Source: Alteraquisediminimonas sediminicola
GTDB taxonomy: Bacteria; Pseudomonadota; Alphaproteobacteria; Sphingomonadales; Sphingomonadaceae
DNA: 64,000 bases
NCBI RefSeq assembly: GCF_019740335.1
Contig: NZ_JAHXZS010000007.1
Location: 1-64,000, forward strand
Reading direction: 5' to 3'
Both the position numbers and the translations under genes were made by a program. Shown here piece after piece: positions 40,196 through 48,449 of this stretch. The notes below the pieces were generated by a model. The model was not told where the DNA came from. It saw only the letters and a program-made list of their open reading frames with translations, and searched no databases. How positions within the stretch are numbered: the first letter of the stretch is position 1; each line of letters opens with the position of its first letter.

Positions 40196-42721
40196 ATGAA
40201 TTTCGGGTCGTCCAAATTACGCTATCTCAATATGATGACGAGCGGGCTGGCATTGCTGCTGGCTCCCGTTGTCAGTCATGCCGCAAAGTCCGACAGGCAG
40301 GAGAAGTCTGGGCAGGAGAAGAGCAAGGCCGTTGCCGCGCCTTCGAATGACGCCAAATCCTCGCCCGCCTCCTTGCTCAAGCCGCCCGTCCCTTATTCCC
40401 CGGTCCCTGTATCGAACACCCGCGAGTCCGAGGACCCTCTCGAATCTACGTCCGTCCCCGCGCCCGCGCCCGCGCCCGTCGATCCATTCCAGAGCGCGCG
40501 GCAGGCCGAAAGCCGGGGCGACCCGACCGAGGCGCTGACCTCTTATATTCGGGTGCTGGCCTCCAACCCCCGCAATATCCGCGCGCTGGTGGGTGCAGGA
40601 CGTGCTGCACTCAAGGTTGGCGATGCCGAGGCCGCGATCGGCTTTCTCGCCCGCGCCGATGAAATCGACCCTCGTTCCGGCCCGACCAAGGCCGCGCTCG
40701 CCGCCGCATTGGTGATGATGGACCGGCCACGCGATGCCATGCCGTTATTTGATGAGGCCTTGCGCTATGGCGTCCGCGATGCCGACATCGCGGGCGACAG
40801 GGGACTTGCCTATGATCTGATGGGCGACCCGGTGCGCGCGCAAAAGGAATATGCGCTCGCGCTCAAAAACGGGCCGGATAGTGAAATCGTCCGCCGCCTT
40901 GCCATTTCGCAAGGGGTAGCAGGCAAGATGGCGCTCGCGCTCGACACGCTCGATCCACTGCTGCGCAAACAGGACCGCGCGGCGTGGCGTGATCGCGCCT
41001 TCATCATGGCGATGAGCGGCGATGCGCGTGGTGCGCAGCAATCGGCTGCGCTGATTCTCCCGCCGTCGCAGGTCAATGTCCTCACCCCCTATCTGGGTCG
41101 GATGGCGACATTGTCCCCGACCGAACGGATGCGGGCCGTGCATTTCGGCGTCTTCCCCGACACCGGCAACGCCGCCTCTGCGGAAACCATCGCGATGATC
41201 GAGGAAGGCAACACGGCCACCGCCAGCGCCGCCACAACGGCGAACGCCGCAGATGAACGCATGCGGCAGGAATTTCAGGCCTCGGTCGCCGCCCGTACCC
41301 GGGCTATGGCGGTGGAAGCCGCCCGTGTGAAAGCACAGGTAGAAGCAAGGGCGCGGGCCAAGGCGGAAGCAGAGGCAAAGGCCAAAGCGAAGGCGGAAGC
41401 CGAAGCGCAAGCAAGAGCGAAGGCGGAAGCCGAAGCGCTCGCCCGCAAGGCCGAACAAGATCGCCTCACGCAACTCGCCGCTGCCGAGGCCGCGAAGGCC
41501 AGCGCCGCTGAGACTGCAAGGCTTGCCGCCGCCGCGCCCGTCGCGCCAGCAACTATGTCGCCCTTATTGCCCAGCGCATCACCACCTGCGCCCAGTGCGA
41601 CACCAGCCAGCCCGGCCAATAATAGCCAGTTCAGCAATATCGTTGCCGCCCAGAATACCGCCGCTGCGCCTATTGCAGCCCCGGCGACACCCCCATCGTC
41701 CATATTGGCCGCGCCCGCCACACCAGCGGCACCCGCGACAACGGGCCGGGCGTCCATCGCCGGGCCGTCCCCGGACGGATCGACTTTATGGACCAAGGCA
41801 GCACCGACTCCGGCGACGATTCCTGTGCCGAAGCCCGCCCCGGTCTCGACATCGGCCAGCGCAACCGACCGCCTGCAAATCGCCTTGCCAGACCTAGGCA
41901 CGGATGAAGAAAAACCGGTCGAAACCAGCGCGGTCGTTGCCGCTCTGGCCAGCGAACGCCTGCCCAAGCAACTTGCCCAACCACCGCGCCCGGCCCCGGC
42001 CATGACGGCGGCTGTCGCGACCACCAAGCCGGTCGCGGACAAAAAACCGTCTGATAAGCTGACAGACAAGAACGCGGATAAGGCTACCGACAAATCGCCG
42101 GACAAATTGGCGGACAAGAACAAGCTCGACTGCACCAAGGACCCCAAGGCCAAAAAGGGTGCGCCCGCCAAGAAGGGCTGTGACACCAAGGACGCCAAGG
42201 ACAGCAAAAATAGCGAATTGGCCAAGGCGGATTGCAAGCCCGATCCCAAGGCCAAGAAAGGCAGCAAGACCGCGCTCATTTGCGATACGCCCAAGCCTGT
42301 GTGCAAGCCGGACCCCAAAGCGAAAAAGGGCAGCAAAGCCCAAATTTGCGAGGACCCGAAGGCGCTGCGCGAAGCCGATGCCAAAAATGCCAAGGATAAA
42401 GCCAAGGACAAGGATGCCAAATCCAAAGACGGCAAGGGTAAATCCGATACCGAACGCTATTGGGCACAGGTCGCGAGCGGACCGAACAAGGCCGATCTCG
42501 GCAAGGTCTATGCGAAAATCAAGGACAAGGCCTCTGCATTGGTCGGCAGCAAATCCACATGGACCTCGCCGTGGCGCGGGTCCAACCGGCTATTGATCGG
42601 CCCGTTCTCGTCGGAAGATGAGGCGCAGGCCTTTGTGAACAAGCTGGCTGGCAAGGGCGTATCCGCCATCCAGTTCACCAGCCGCGCTGGCGTGCCGGTC
42701 GAACAGCTTCCCCTCAAATGA
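40196..42721 (+). CDS. exported TPR and SPOR domain protein with Ala/Lys-rich repeats
   Basis: 841 residues. The order is: hydrophobic signal (MMTSGLALLLAPVVSHA); tetratricopeptide-like helices (about 95-330); an Ala/Glu/Lys/Arg coiled coil (about 350-440, units like KAEAEAKAKAKAEAEA); a Pro/Ala-rich spacer; a Lys/Asp-rich tract (about 615-750) with three near copies of CKPDPKAKKG; and a C-terminal SPOR domain (ERYWAQVASGPNK ... LLIGPFSSEDEAQAFVNKL). SPOR domains bind denuded septal peptidoglycan, so the protein is probably recruited to division sites and spans a long distance through the periplasm. The stop overlaps the dgt start (ATGA). Confidence 0.82.
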   Translation: MNFGSSKLRYLNMMTSGLALLLAPVVSHAAKSDRQEKSGQEKSKAVAAPSNDAKSSPASLLKPPVPYSPVPVSNTRESEDPLESTSVPAPAPAPVDPFQSARQAESRGDPTEALTSYIRVLASNPRNIRALVGAGRAALKVGDAEAAIGFLARADEIDPRSGPTKAALAAALVMMDRPRDAMPLFDEALRYGVRDADIAGDRGLAYDLMGDPVRAQKEYALALKNGPDSEIVRRLAISQGVAGKMALALDTLDPLLRKQDRAAWRDRAFIMAMSGDARGAQQSAALILPPSQVNVLTPYLGRMATLSPTERMRAVHFGVFPDTGNAASAETIAMIEEGNTATASAATTANAADERMRQEFQASVAARTRAMAVEAARVKAQVEARARAKAEAEAKAKAKAEAEAQARAKAEAEALARKAEQDRLTQLAAAEAAKASAAETARLAAAAPVAPATMSPLLPSASPPAPSATPASPANNSQFSNIVAAQNTAAAPIAAPATPPSSILAAPATPAAPATTGRASIAGPSPDGSTLWTKAAPTPATIPVPKPAPVSTSASATDRLQIALPDLGTDEEKPVETSAVVAALASERLPKQLAQPPRPAPAMTAAVATTKPVADKKPSDKLTDKNADKATDKSPDKLADKNKLDCTKDPKAKKGAPAKKGCDTKDAKDSKNSELAKADCKPDPKAKKGSKTALICDTPKPVCKPDPKAKKGSKAQICEDPKALREADAKNAKDKAKDKDAKSKDGKGKSDTERYWAQVASGPNKADLGKVYAKIKDKASALVGSKSTWTSPWRGSNRLLIGPFSSEDEAQAFVNKLAGKGVSAIQFTSRAGVPVEQLPLK

Positions 42722-43890
42722 ACCACGGCATTCTGGCGAGCCTTGCCTGCGACCCCCATCACAGCCGGGGGCGGCGCTTCCCTGAGGACTCCTGCGGCAA
42801 TCGCGGGCCGCGCACAGTATTCCAGCGCGACCGCGACCGGATCATCCACAGCGTTGCCTTTCGTCGACTGCGGCACAAGACGCAGGTATTTATCGCGCCT
42901 GATGGCGATCATTTCCGCGTCCGTCTGACCCATAGTCTGGAGGTCGCGCAAATTGGCCGTACCGTCGCCCGCGCGCTGGGGTTGAATGAGGATTTGACCG
43001 AGGCCTTGTGCCTTGCCCATGATATTGGCCATCCGCCATTCGGCCATGCGGGCGAAGACGTGATGCACCGCATCATGGCCAATGCAGGCGGTTTCGATCA
43101 TAACGCCCATTGCCTGCACATATTGGCGCAGTTGGAATCGCCCTATCCGGGCTTTGACGGGCTTAATCTCAGTTGGGAAATGCTGGAGGGGCTGGCCAAG
43201 CATAATGGCCCGGTCCGCAGTCCCAATTGGGCGCTGGCCGCGATTGATGCGGCATTTCCGCTTGAACTGGGGCAATGGCCATCGCTGGAGGCACAGATCG
43301 CCGCGCTGGCCGATGACATCGCCTATGACAATCACGATATGGACGATGGGCTGCGCGCAGGGCTGATTAGCTTGGAAGAATTGGCGGAGGTGCCTTTTGT
43401 CGCCGCCAACCTCGCCCGTATCCGCCAACGTCTGCCCGATCTTGGCCGCGACCGGCTGATTGCAGAACTGGTGCGCGACCAGATCGGCCTGATGGTCAAC
43501 GACCTGATCGAAACAACCATTCAACAAGTGACCGATGCCGGTGTCACATCCGCCGATGAAGTCCGCGCGGCGGGACGGATGCTGGCCGGCTTCTCGGATG
43601 AAATGGCCAAGGCAGAACGCAGCCTCAAATCATTCCTGTACCAGCGCCTGTATCGCCACAAAGACGTGATGGCCGTCTCTGAACGTGCCGCCGGGGCGCT
43701 GGATGAACTATTTCGCGCCTATCTTGCCCATCCGGAACGCATGCCCTCCGAATGGGTCGCAACATTGCCCACAAGCGAACCGGCGCGCACCCGCCACATC
43801 TGCGACTTCATGGCGGGCATGACCGACCGTTACGCATTGTCGCGCTATCGCGACTGGATTGGCCCGATTGACATGCCCGCAGGGGTTTAG
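42718..43890 (+). CDS. dgt: deoxyguanosinetriphosphate triphosphohydrolase-like protein
   Basis: 390 residues of the HD superfamily that removes triphosphate from dNTPs. The entry motif RTVFQRDRDRIIHSVAFRRLRHKTQVF, then FRVRLTHSLEVAQIGRTVAR, the LAHDIGHPPFGHAGE metal site and the later DDIAYDNHDMDDG are all present. This is the usual alphaproteobacterial short form. It overlaps the SPOR gene by four bases, so it is translationally coupled to a gene with which it has no obvious link. HD dNTPases can also limit phage replication. Confidence 0.93.
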   Translation: MNHGILASLACDPHHSRGRRFPEDSCGNRGPRTVFQRDRDRIIHSVAFRRLRHKTQVFIAPDGDHFRVRLTHSLEVAQIGRTVARALGLNEDLTEALCLAHDIGHPPFGHAGEDVMHRIMANAGGFDHNAHCLHILAQLESPYPGFDGLNLSWEMLEGLAKHNGPVRSPNWALAAIDAAFPLELGQWPSLEAQIAALADDIAYDNHDMDDGLRAGLISLEELAEVPFVAANLARIRQRLPDLGRDRLIAELVRDQIGLMVNDLIETTIQQVTDAGVTSADEVRAAGRMLAGFSDEMAKAERSLKSFLYQRLYRHKDVMAVSERAAGALDELFRAYLAHPERMPSEWVATLPTSEPARTRHICDFMAGMTDRYALSRYRDWIGPIDMPAGV

Positions 43891-43970
43891 AGCGCGCCAT
43901 CATCGGCGGCGGATCAACTGCGGCCTTGTCGGAACTAAGATTTCCGACTATTCTGCCGCTTCTGACCGAT

Positions 43971-45314
43971 ATGGACATCCCCCTCGCCCCCTTTCCCTGG
44001 CTCGATCTCGCGATCATCCTGGCGCTGATTGCGCTCAACGGGGTGTTCGCCATGTCGGAGCTAGCCATCGTATCTGCCCGCAGACAACGATTGGAGGCGC
44101 TTGCCGCACGGGGTGAACCCGGCGCGCAGACGGCTTTGTTGCTGGGTGCCGATCCGGGACGCTTCCTATCAACCGTGCAAATCGGAATCACGCTCATCGG
44201 CATTATCGCGGGCGCATTTTCCGGCGCAAGCCTTGGCCACCCCACAGCCTTAAGGCTCGCCTATCTTGGGTTTGAGCCGGAACTGGCCGAAACATTGGGC
44301 TTTATCATCGTGATCGGGGCCACAACCTATGCCTCGCTGGTGATCGGCGAACTGGTGCCAAAGCAATTCGCGCTGCGCGCGCCGGAACCGCTGGCCTGCA
44401 TCATGGCCGTGCCGATGCTGTGGCTGTCCCGTCTGACCGCGCCCTTGGTCTGGCTGCTCGACAAGAGCAGCGCGCTCATTTTCACGCTACTGCGGCTGGA
44501 ACGGGAGTCGGAGAACAAGGTCACCGCCGAGGAACTCCATCTCGTTGTGGCCGAGGCCAGCAAATCAGGCGTGATCGAGGAAAGCGAACGCGCGATCATT
44601 TCCGGGGTTGTGCGTCTGGCCGACCGCCCCGCGCGCGAGGTGATGACCCCGCGCACCGAGGTGGACTGGCTGCCGATCGATGCGACGCCGGAACAGTTGA
44701 TCGAGGCGCTGGGCAATATTCCGCACAGCCGTATTCCGGTCGCGGACGGGTCGGTCGATAATATCATCGGCATCGTCCAGTCGCGTGATCTGTTGCTGGC
44801 GAGCCTAACCGGCAAAACCATCGACCTGCGCGAGATGCTGCGCAAGACGTTGGTCATCCCCGATCAGATCGATGCGATGGACGCGCTTGATGCCCTGCGT
44901 CAGGCCGAAGTGCCGATGCTGCTGGTCCATGATGAATATGGCCATTTCGAAGGGCTGATCACCCCCGCCGATCTGTTGATCGCGATTGCAGGCAGCTTTG
45001 CCTCTGATGCCGATCTTGGCCTTGATCCCGCGATCAGCGTACTGGACGATGGGCAATATCTGATTTCCGGATCAATGGCGGCGGATGCCATGGCCGACAG
45101 ACTCGGCTTTGAACTGCCGGAAGATCGCGATTATGCGACGGCGGCTGGTTTTGTGCTGGATATATTGCGCCATTTGCCGAAAACCGGTGAGCGGTTCGAT
45201 CATCAGGGCTGGCGGATTACCATCGCCGATATGGATGGTCGCCGGATTGATAAGCTGCTGGTCCGCCCGATGGAATCCAAGCGGCACGAAGCGGCGGCGG
45301 CAACGTCCAACTAG
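43971..45314 (+). CDS. CNNM/CBS-domain transporter (CorC/TlyC-like)
   Basis: 447 residues. An N-terminal CNNM (DUF21) membrane domain of about four helices (LDLAIILALIALNGVFAMSELAIV, then GITLIGIIAGAFSGA and LVIGELVPKQFAL), two CBS domains (VMTPRTEVDWLPID ... and the segment around LVHDEYGHFEGLITPADLL), and a C-terminal CorC_HlyC domain (GSMAADAMADRLGFELPEDRDYATAAGFVL). Family members move or control Mg2+ and other divalent cations; the haemolysin label is historical. The ATG at 43971 is preferred to a TTG at 43926 because it is a standard codon just before the first helix. Confidence 0.88.
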   Translation: MDIPLAPFPWLDLAIILALIALNGVFAMSELAIVSARRQRLEALAARGEPGAQTALLLGADPGRFLSTVQIGITLIGIIAGAFSGASLGHPTALRLAYLGFEPELAETLGFIIVIGATTYASLVIGELVPKQFALRAPEPLACIMAVPMLWLSRLTAPLVWLLDKSSALIFTLLRLERESENKVTAEELHLVVAEASKSGVIEESERAIISGVVRLADRPAREVMTPRTEVDWLPIDATPEQLIEALGNIPHSRIPVADGSVDNIIGIVQSRDLLLASLTGKTIDLREMLRKTLVIPDQIDAMDALDALRQAEVPMLLVHDEYGHFEGLITPADLLIAIAGSFASDADLGLDPAISVLDDGQYLISGSMAADAMADRLGFELPEDRDYATAAGFVLDILRHLPKTGERFDHQGWRITIADMDGRRIDKLLVRPMESKRHEAAAATSN

Positions 45315-45321
45315 CGCCGCA

Positions 45322-45355
45322 AAAGGCCCGCCGCGCACTGCGTCAACGGGCCTTT
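45322..45355. terminator. bidirectional terminator between convergent genes
   Basis: AAAGGCCCG (45322-45330) pairs with CGGGCCTTT (45347-45355) around a 16-base loop. It lies in the 50-base gap between the CNNM gene and phaR, whose stops face each other. Confidence 0.7.
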
Positions 45356-45364
45356 ATGTGCTGC

Positions 45365-45946
45365 TTATTTGTCGATCTTGTCGATCTTGTTCTGCAATGA
45401 TGCGATCTGCGCCTTCAGCGCTTCAAGATCATCCTGTTCCGCCTTGGCGCTTGCTTTAGAGGCCGGCTCAGGCTTGGCCTCTACGCCACCGACCGTGCCA
45501 CCCGCCGCACGAAAGGCAGTGGTGGCGGCATCGAAGAACGCCATGTTCTGGCGGGCGAGTTCAGCGAACGGGCCGGTGCCGAATGCGCCCTCCATCGCCG
45601 AACGGAATTGCTCCTGATTGCGGCGGAACGCATCCATCGACGATTCCAGATATTGCGGCACGAGCGACTGCATCGAATCACCATACATCGAGATCAATTG
45701 GCGCAAGAAATTGACCGGCAGCATGTTGGCGCCACGGGCTTCTTCGTCCATGATGATCTGCGTCAACACATTGTGCGTGATGTCATCGCCACTTTTGGCG
45801 TCTACCACTTTGAAATGGCGACCTTCTCGTGTCATGTGCGCAAGATTGTCGAGCGTGATATAGGTTGAGGATTCAGTATTATAAAGTCGGCGATTGGCGT
45901 ATTTCTTGATAACCACCACATCGTCGCTATTGGGCGTTCCTGACAT
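45365..45946 (-). CDS. phaR: polyhydroxyalkanoate synthesis repressor
   Basis: 193 residues. The N-terminal DNA-binding domain (VVVIKKYANRRLYNTESSTYITLDNLAHM) and the PHB-accumulation regulatory domain (THNVLTQIIMDEEARGANMLPVNFLRQLISMYGDSMQSLVP) are textbook PhaR. It represses phasin and PHA genes until polymer is present. A short coiled coil (LEALKAQIASLQNKIDKI) ends the chain. The ATG at 45946 has GAGGAAGG upstream. This start codon overlaps, on the other strand, the candidate start of the PhaC-like gene, within the palindrome CATG at 45944-45947. Confidence 0.94.
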   Translation of the reverse strand: MSGTPNSDDVVVIKKYANRRLYNTESSTYITLDNLAHMTREGRHFKVVDAKSGDDITHNVLTQIIMDEEARGANMLPVNFLRQLISMYGDSMQSLVPQYLESSMDAFRRNQEQFRSAMEGAFGTGPFAELARQNMAFFDAATTAFRAAGGTVGGVEAKPEPASKASAKAEQDDLEALKAQIASLQNKIDKIDK

Positions 45947-47105
45947 GCAACAACCTTCCTCTAAATTGTCACCCCTCATAGCATCAAATTATTCCGCACC
46001 GCAACAAATAGCCGCGCCGGGGCCTCGCCCCTTGCCGCTGTTCCTTGAAATGGTACGCGCGGAAACCGCTGGATCGCCTGATAAACAGACCCGCGTGCTG
46101 GAAGGATTGCGCCGTTATCAACAGGCCGCACGGGAAACAGAACCCACGTCGCATCGCAGCATTGCTGCGCAGCAAATGGATGCGAAATTATGGCACATCC
46201 CACCTTTGCGAAAGCGACCCAAGAACTGGCCCGTTCGGCCACCGGTCGTCTTGATCCCCTCGATCATCAACGCGCATGACATTCTCGATTTGGGGCGCGA
46301 ACACAGCCTTGCGCGCTTTCTCGCCGGGCGCGGCCATCCGACCTATCTGGTCGATTGGGGATCGCCCTTAGCGGAAACAGAGCAGCTCTCCATCGATAGG
46401 CTGATCACCGACCGACTGTTGCCTTTATTGGCCAGCCTGCCGGTGCCGCCGATCCTGATCGGCTATTGCCTTGGCGGCACAATCGCAATCGCTGCCGCCA
46501 CACACCTCCCGATCCACGCATTGGTGACGCTTGCCGCACCTTGGCATTTTTCCCGTTATCCGGAGTCCTTCCGCCAAGAGGCAGCAGGTGTCTGGTCGCA
46601 GGGGCAACAGGCGATCTCGCAATGGGGCGTGATGCCGATGGAGGTGATGCAACAAGGCTTTTGGTCCATCGACCGCACCGCGACCATCGCCAAGTTCGAA
46701 CGCTTTTCCCAATTTGAGGAAGACAGTCCCGCGCACAAATTATTCGTCAAGGTCGAGGATTGGGCCAATGGCGGCGCACCTTTATCCAGCCCCGCGGCGA
46801 CACAATTGTTCGAAAATCTGTTCGCCTGCGATGATCCGGGCCAGGGCTACTGGCACATAGGCGGGCAATTGATCGACCCGCACAAGATCACCTGTCCAAT
46901 GCTGCACATCGTGTCGACCCAGGATCGCATCGTACCACACGCCAGCGCCCCCGATTTCGGCACACGCCGGGATATTGCACTTGGTCATGTCGGGATGATT
47001 ATCGGCAGTCGCGCAAAATCCATTCTGTGGAATCCTTTAGCCCGATGGCTGGCGAAAAATCACACGCCTCCACAGCAAAATATTTCGCAAATGCACAAAA
47101 ACTGA
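45945..47105 (+). CDS. PhaC-like alpha/beta hydrolase
   Basis: 386 residues. It resembles the catalytic part of PHA synthases: VVLIPSIINAHDILDLG, the nucleophile elbow GYCLGGT with cysteine in place of serine, the aspartate in VSTQDRIVPH and the histidine in LGHVGMI form a Cys-Asp-His triad. At this length it is nearer to class III/IV-like PhaC or a PHA-active hydrolase than to the 560-600 residue class I synthase. It lies between phaR and an acetoacetyl-CoA-forming thiolase, fitting PHA metabolism. No clear ribosome binding site precedes 45945, so the true start could be further in, for example at 46050. Confidence 0.82.
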   Translation: MQQPSSKLSPLIASNYSAPQQIAAPGPRPLPLFLEMVRAETAGSPDKQTRVLEGLRRYQQAARETEPTSHRSIAAQQMDAKLWHIPPLRKRPKNWPVRPPVVLIPSIINAHDILDLGREHSLARFLAGRGHPTYLVDWGSPLAETEQLSIDRLITDRLLPLLASLPVPPILIGYCLGGTIAIAAATHLPIHALVTLAAPWHFSRYPESFRQEAAGVWSQGQQAISQWGVMPMEVMQQGFWSIDRTATIAKFERFSQFEEDSPAHKLFVKVEDWANGGAPLSSPAATQLFENLFACDDPGQGYWHIGGQLIDPHKITCPMLHIVSTQDRIVPHASAPDFGTRRDIALGHVGMIIGSRAKSILWNPLARWLAKNHTPPQQNISQMHKN

Positions 47106-47144
47106 TAACCATAGCCCAGCAATTTATAGCAAGAGGATCTATCA

Positions 47145-48320
47145 ATGACCGGTGTCGTGATTACCGCTGCCAAGCGGACTGCTGTTGGCAGCTTTCTGGG
47201 CGGCCTTGCTCCGCTGCAATCCCATGAACTCGGCAAGCTCGTCATCGCGGCAGCCCTTGAACAAGGCGGAGTCGCGCCGGAAGAAGTCGATGAAGTCATC
47301 CTCGGCAATGTGCTGACCGGCAATCTCGGCCAAGGCCCGGCGCGTCAGGCGGCAATTGGCGCGGGCATTCCGGTGCAGGCAACGGCGCTGACGATCAATC
47401 AGATCTGCGGTTCGGGCTTGCGCGCGGTCGCGCTCGGCGCACAGGCCATTCAGGCGGGCGATGCGAAGGTCATCGTCGCGGGCGGGCAGGAAAGCATGTC
47501 CAACGCCCCCCATGCCCAGATGCTGCGTAATGGGTCGAAAATGGGCAATGTGGCCTTTGTCGACACGATGTTGCGCGACGGCCTGTCCGATGCCTTTGAT
47601 GGTGCGCATATGGGCGTGCACATGGACAAGACCGCAGGCGAACTCCAGATCACCCGCGAAGATCAGGACCGCTTTGCAGTCCAGTCCCAGAACCGCGCCG
47701 AAGCCGCCCGCAATGCCGGTCGCTTCAAGGACGAAATCGTGCCCGTCACGATCAAGGGCCGCAAGGGCGACGTGATCGTCGACACCGATGAATATATCCG
47801 CGACGGCGCGACGCTGGAATCCTTGGCGGGGCTGCGGCCTGCGTTCAACAAGGAAGGCACGATCACCGCCGCCAATTCATCCGGCATCAATGACGGTGCT
47901 GCCGTCGTCGTGCTGATGTCTGCCGAAGATGCCGCTGCACGTGGCGCAAAAGTGATGGGCCATATCCGCAGTTGGGCCACATCGGGCGTTGAGCCGACGA
48001 AATTCGGCCTTGGCCCGATCCCGGCCGTCCGCAAGGCGCTGGCCAAGGCGGGCTGGACGGTCGCCGATCTCGACCTGATCGAAGCGAACGAAGCCTTTGC
48101 CGCACAGGCCATTGCGGTGGCCCGCGAGCTCGGATTCGATGATGCCAAGGTCAACGTCAATGGCGGCGCCATCGCCATCGGTCATCCGATCGGCGCATCC
48201 GGCGCGCGCGTATTAACCACGTTACTCTATGAAATGGCGCGGCGTGACGCGAAGAAAGGCCTTGTGACCTTGTGCATCGGCGGCGGCATGGGCATTGCCA
48301 TGTGCATTGAACGCGACTGA
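47145..48320 (+). CDS. phaA: acetyl-CoA C-acetyltransferase
   Basis: 391 residues, a biosynthetic-type thiolase that joins two acetyl-CoA into acetoacetyl-CoA. It opens [18 protein letters not shown], holds the acylated cysteine in [18 protein letters not shown], the histidine in [11 protein letters not shown] and the second cysteine in [12 protein letters not shown]. It follows the PhaC-like gene by 39 bases in the same direction, with AAGAGGATC ahead of its ATG, so it probably supplies precursor for polyhydroxybutyrate. No phaB reductase is in the window. Confidence 0.94.
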   Translation: MTGVVITAAKRTAVGSFLGGLAPLQSHELGKLVIAAALEQGGVAPEEVDEVILGNVLTGNLGQGPARQAAIGAGIPVQATALTINQICGSGLRAVALGAQAIQAGDAKVIVAGGQESMSNAPHAQMLRNGSKMGNVAFVDTMLRDGLSDAFDGAHMGVHMDKTAGELQITREDQDRFAVQSQNRAEAARNAGRFKDEIVPVTIKGRKGDVIVDTDEYIRDGATLESLAGLRPAFNKEGTITAANSSGINDGAAVVVLMSAEDAAARGAKVMGHIRSWATSGVEPTKFGLGPIPAVRKALAKAGWTVADLDLIEANEAFAAQAIAVARELGFDDAKVNVNGGAIAIGHPIGASGARVLTTLLYEMARRDAKKGLVTLCIGGGMGIAMCIERD

Positions 48321-48334
48321 TTACCGCCGTTTTC

Positions 48335-48367
48335 AGCGCCGATGCCCAACAATACGGCATCGGCGCT
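48335..48367 (+). terminator. strong hairpin after the thiolase gene
   Basis: AGCGCCGATGCC (48335-48346) is the exact reverse complement of GGCATCGGCGCT (48356-48367), giving a 12-base stem with a nine-base loop. A T run follows only weakly (ATTTTAG), so it may stop or only pause RNA polymerase. Confidence 0.55.
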
Positions 48368-48449
48368 AGAGATTTTAGGCATGTTTACTCTTCTTCAAAC
48401 ATCGTCGGCGTAGAAACGAGACTTCACTCCAACGGAGTCCTCGGCAGAT

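Noticed and set aside
41275..42435. 386-residue minus-strand frame opposite the SPOR gene
   Set aside because: Its Leu/Ala/Ser-rich sequence is the reverse reading of the Lys/Ala-rich repeats; no ribosome binding site or known domain.
42508..43527. 339-residue minus-strand frame
   Set aside because: It lies opposite dgt, which has all HD motifs, and crosses the SPOR-dgt junction.
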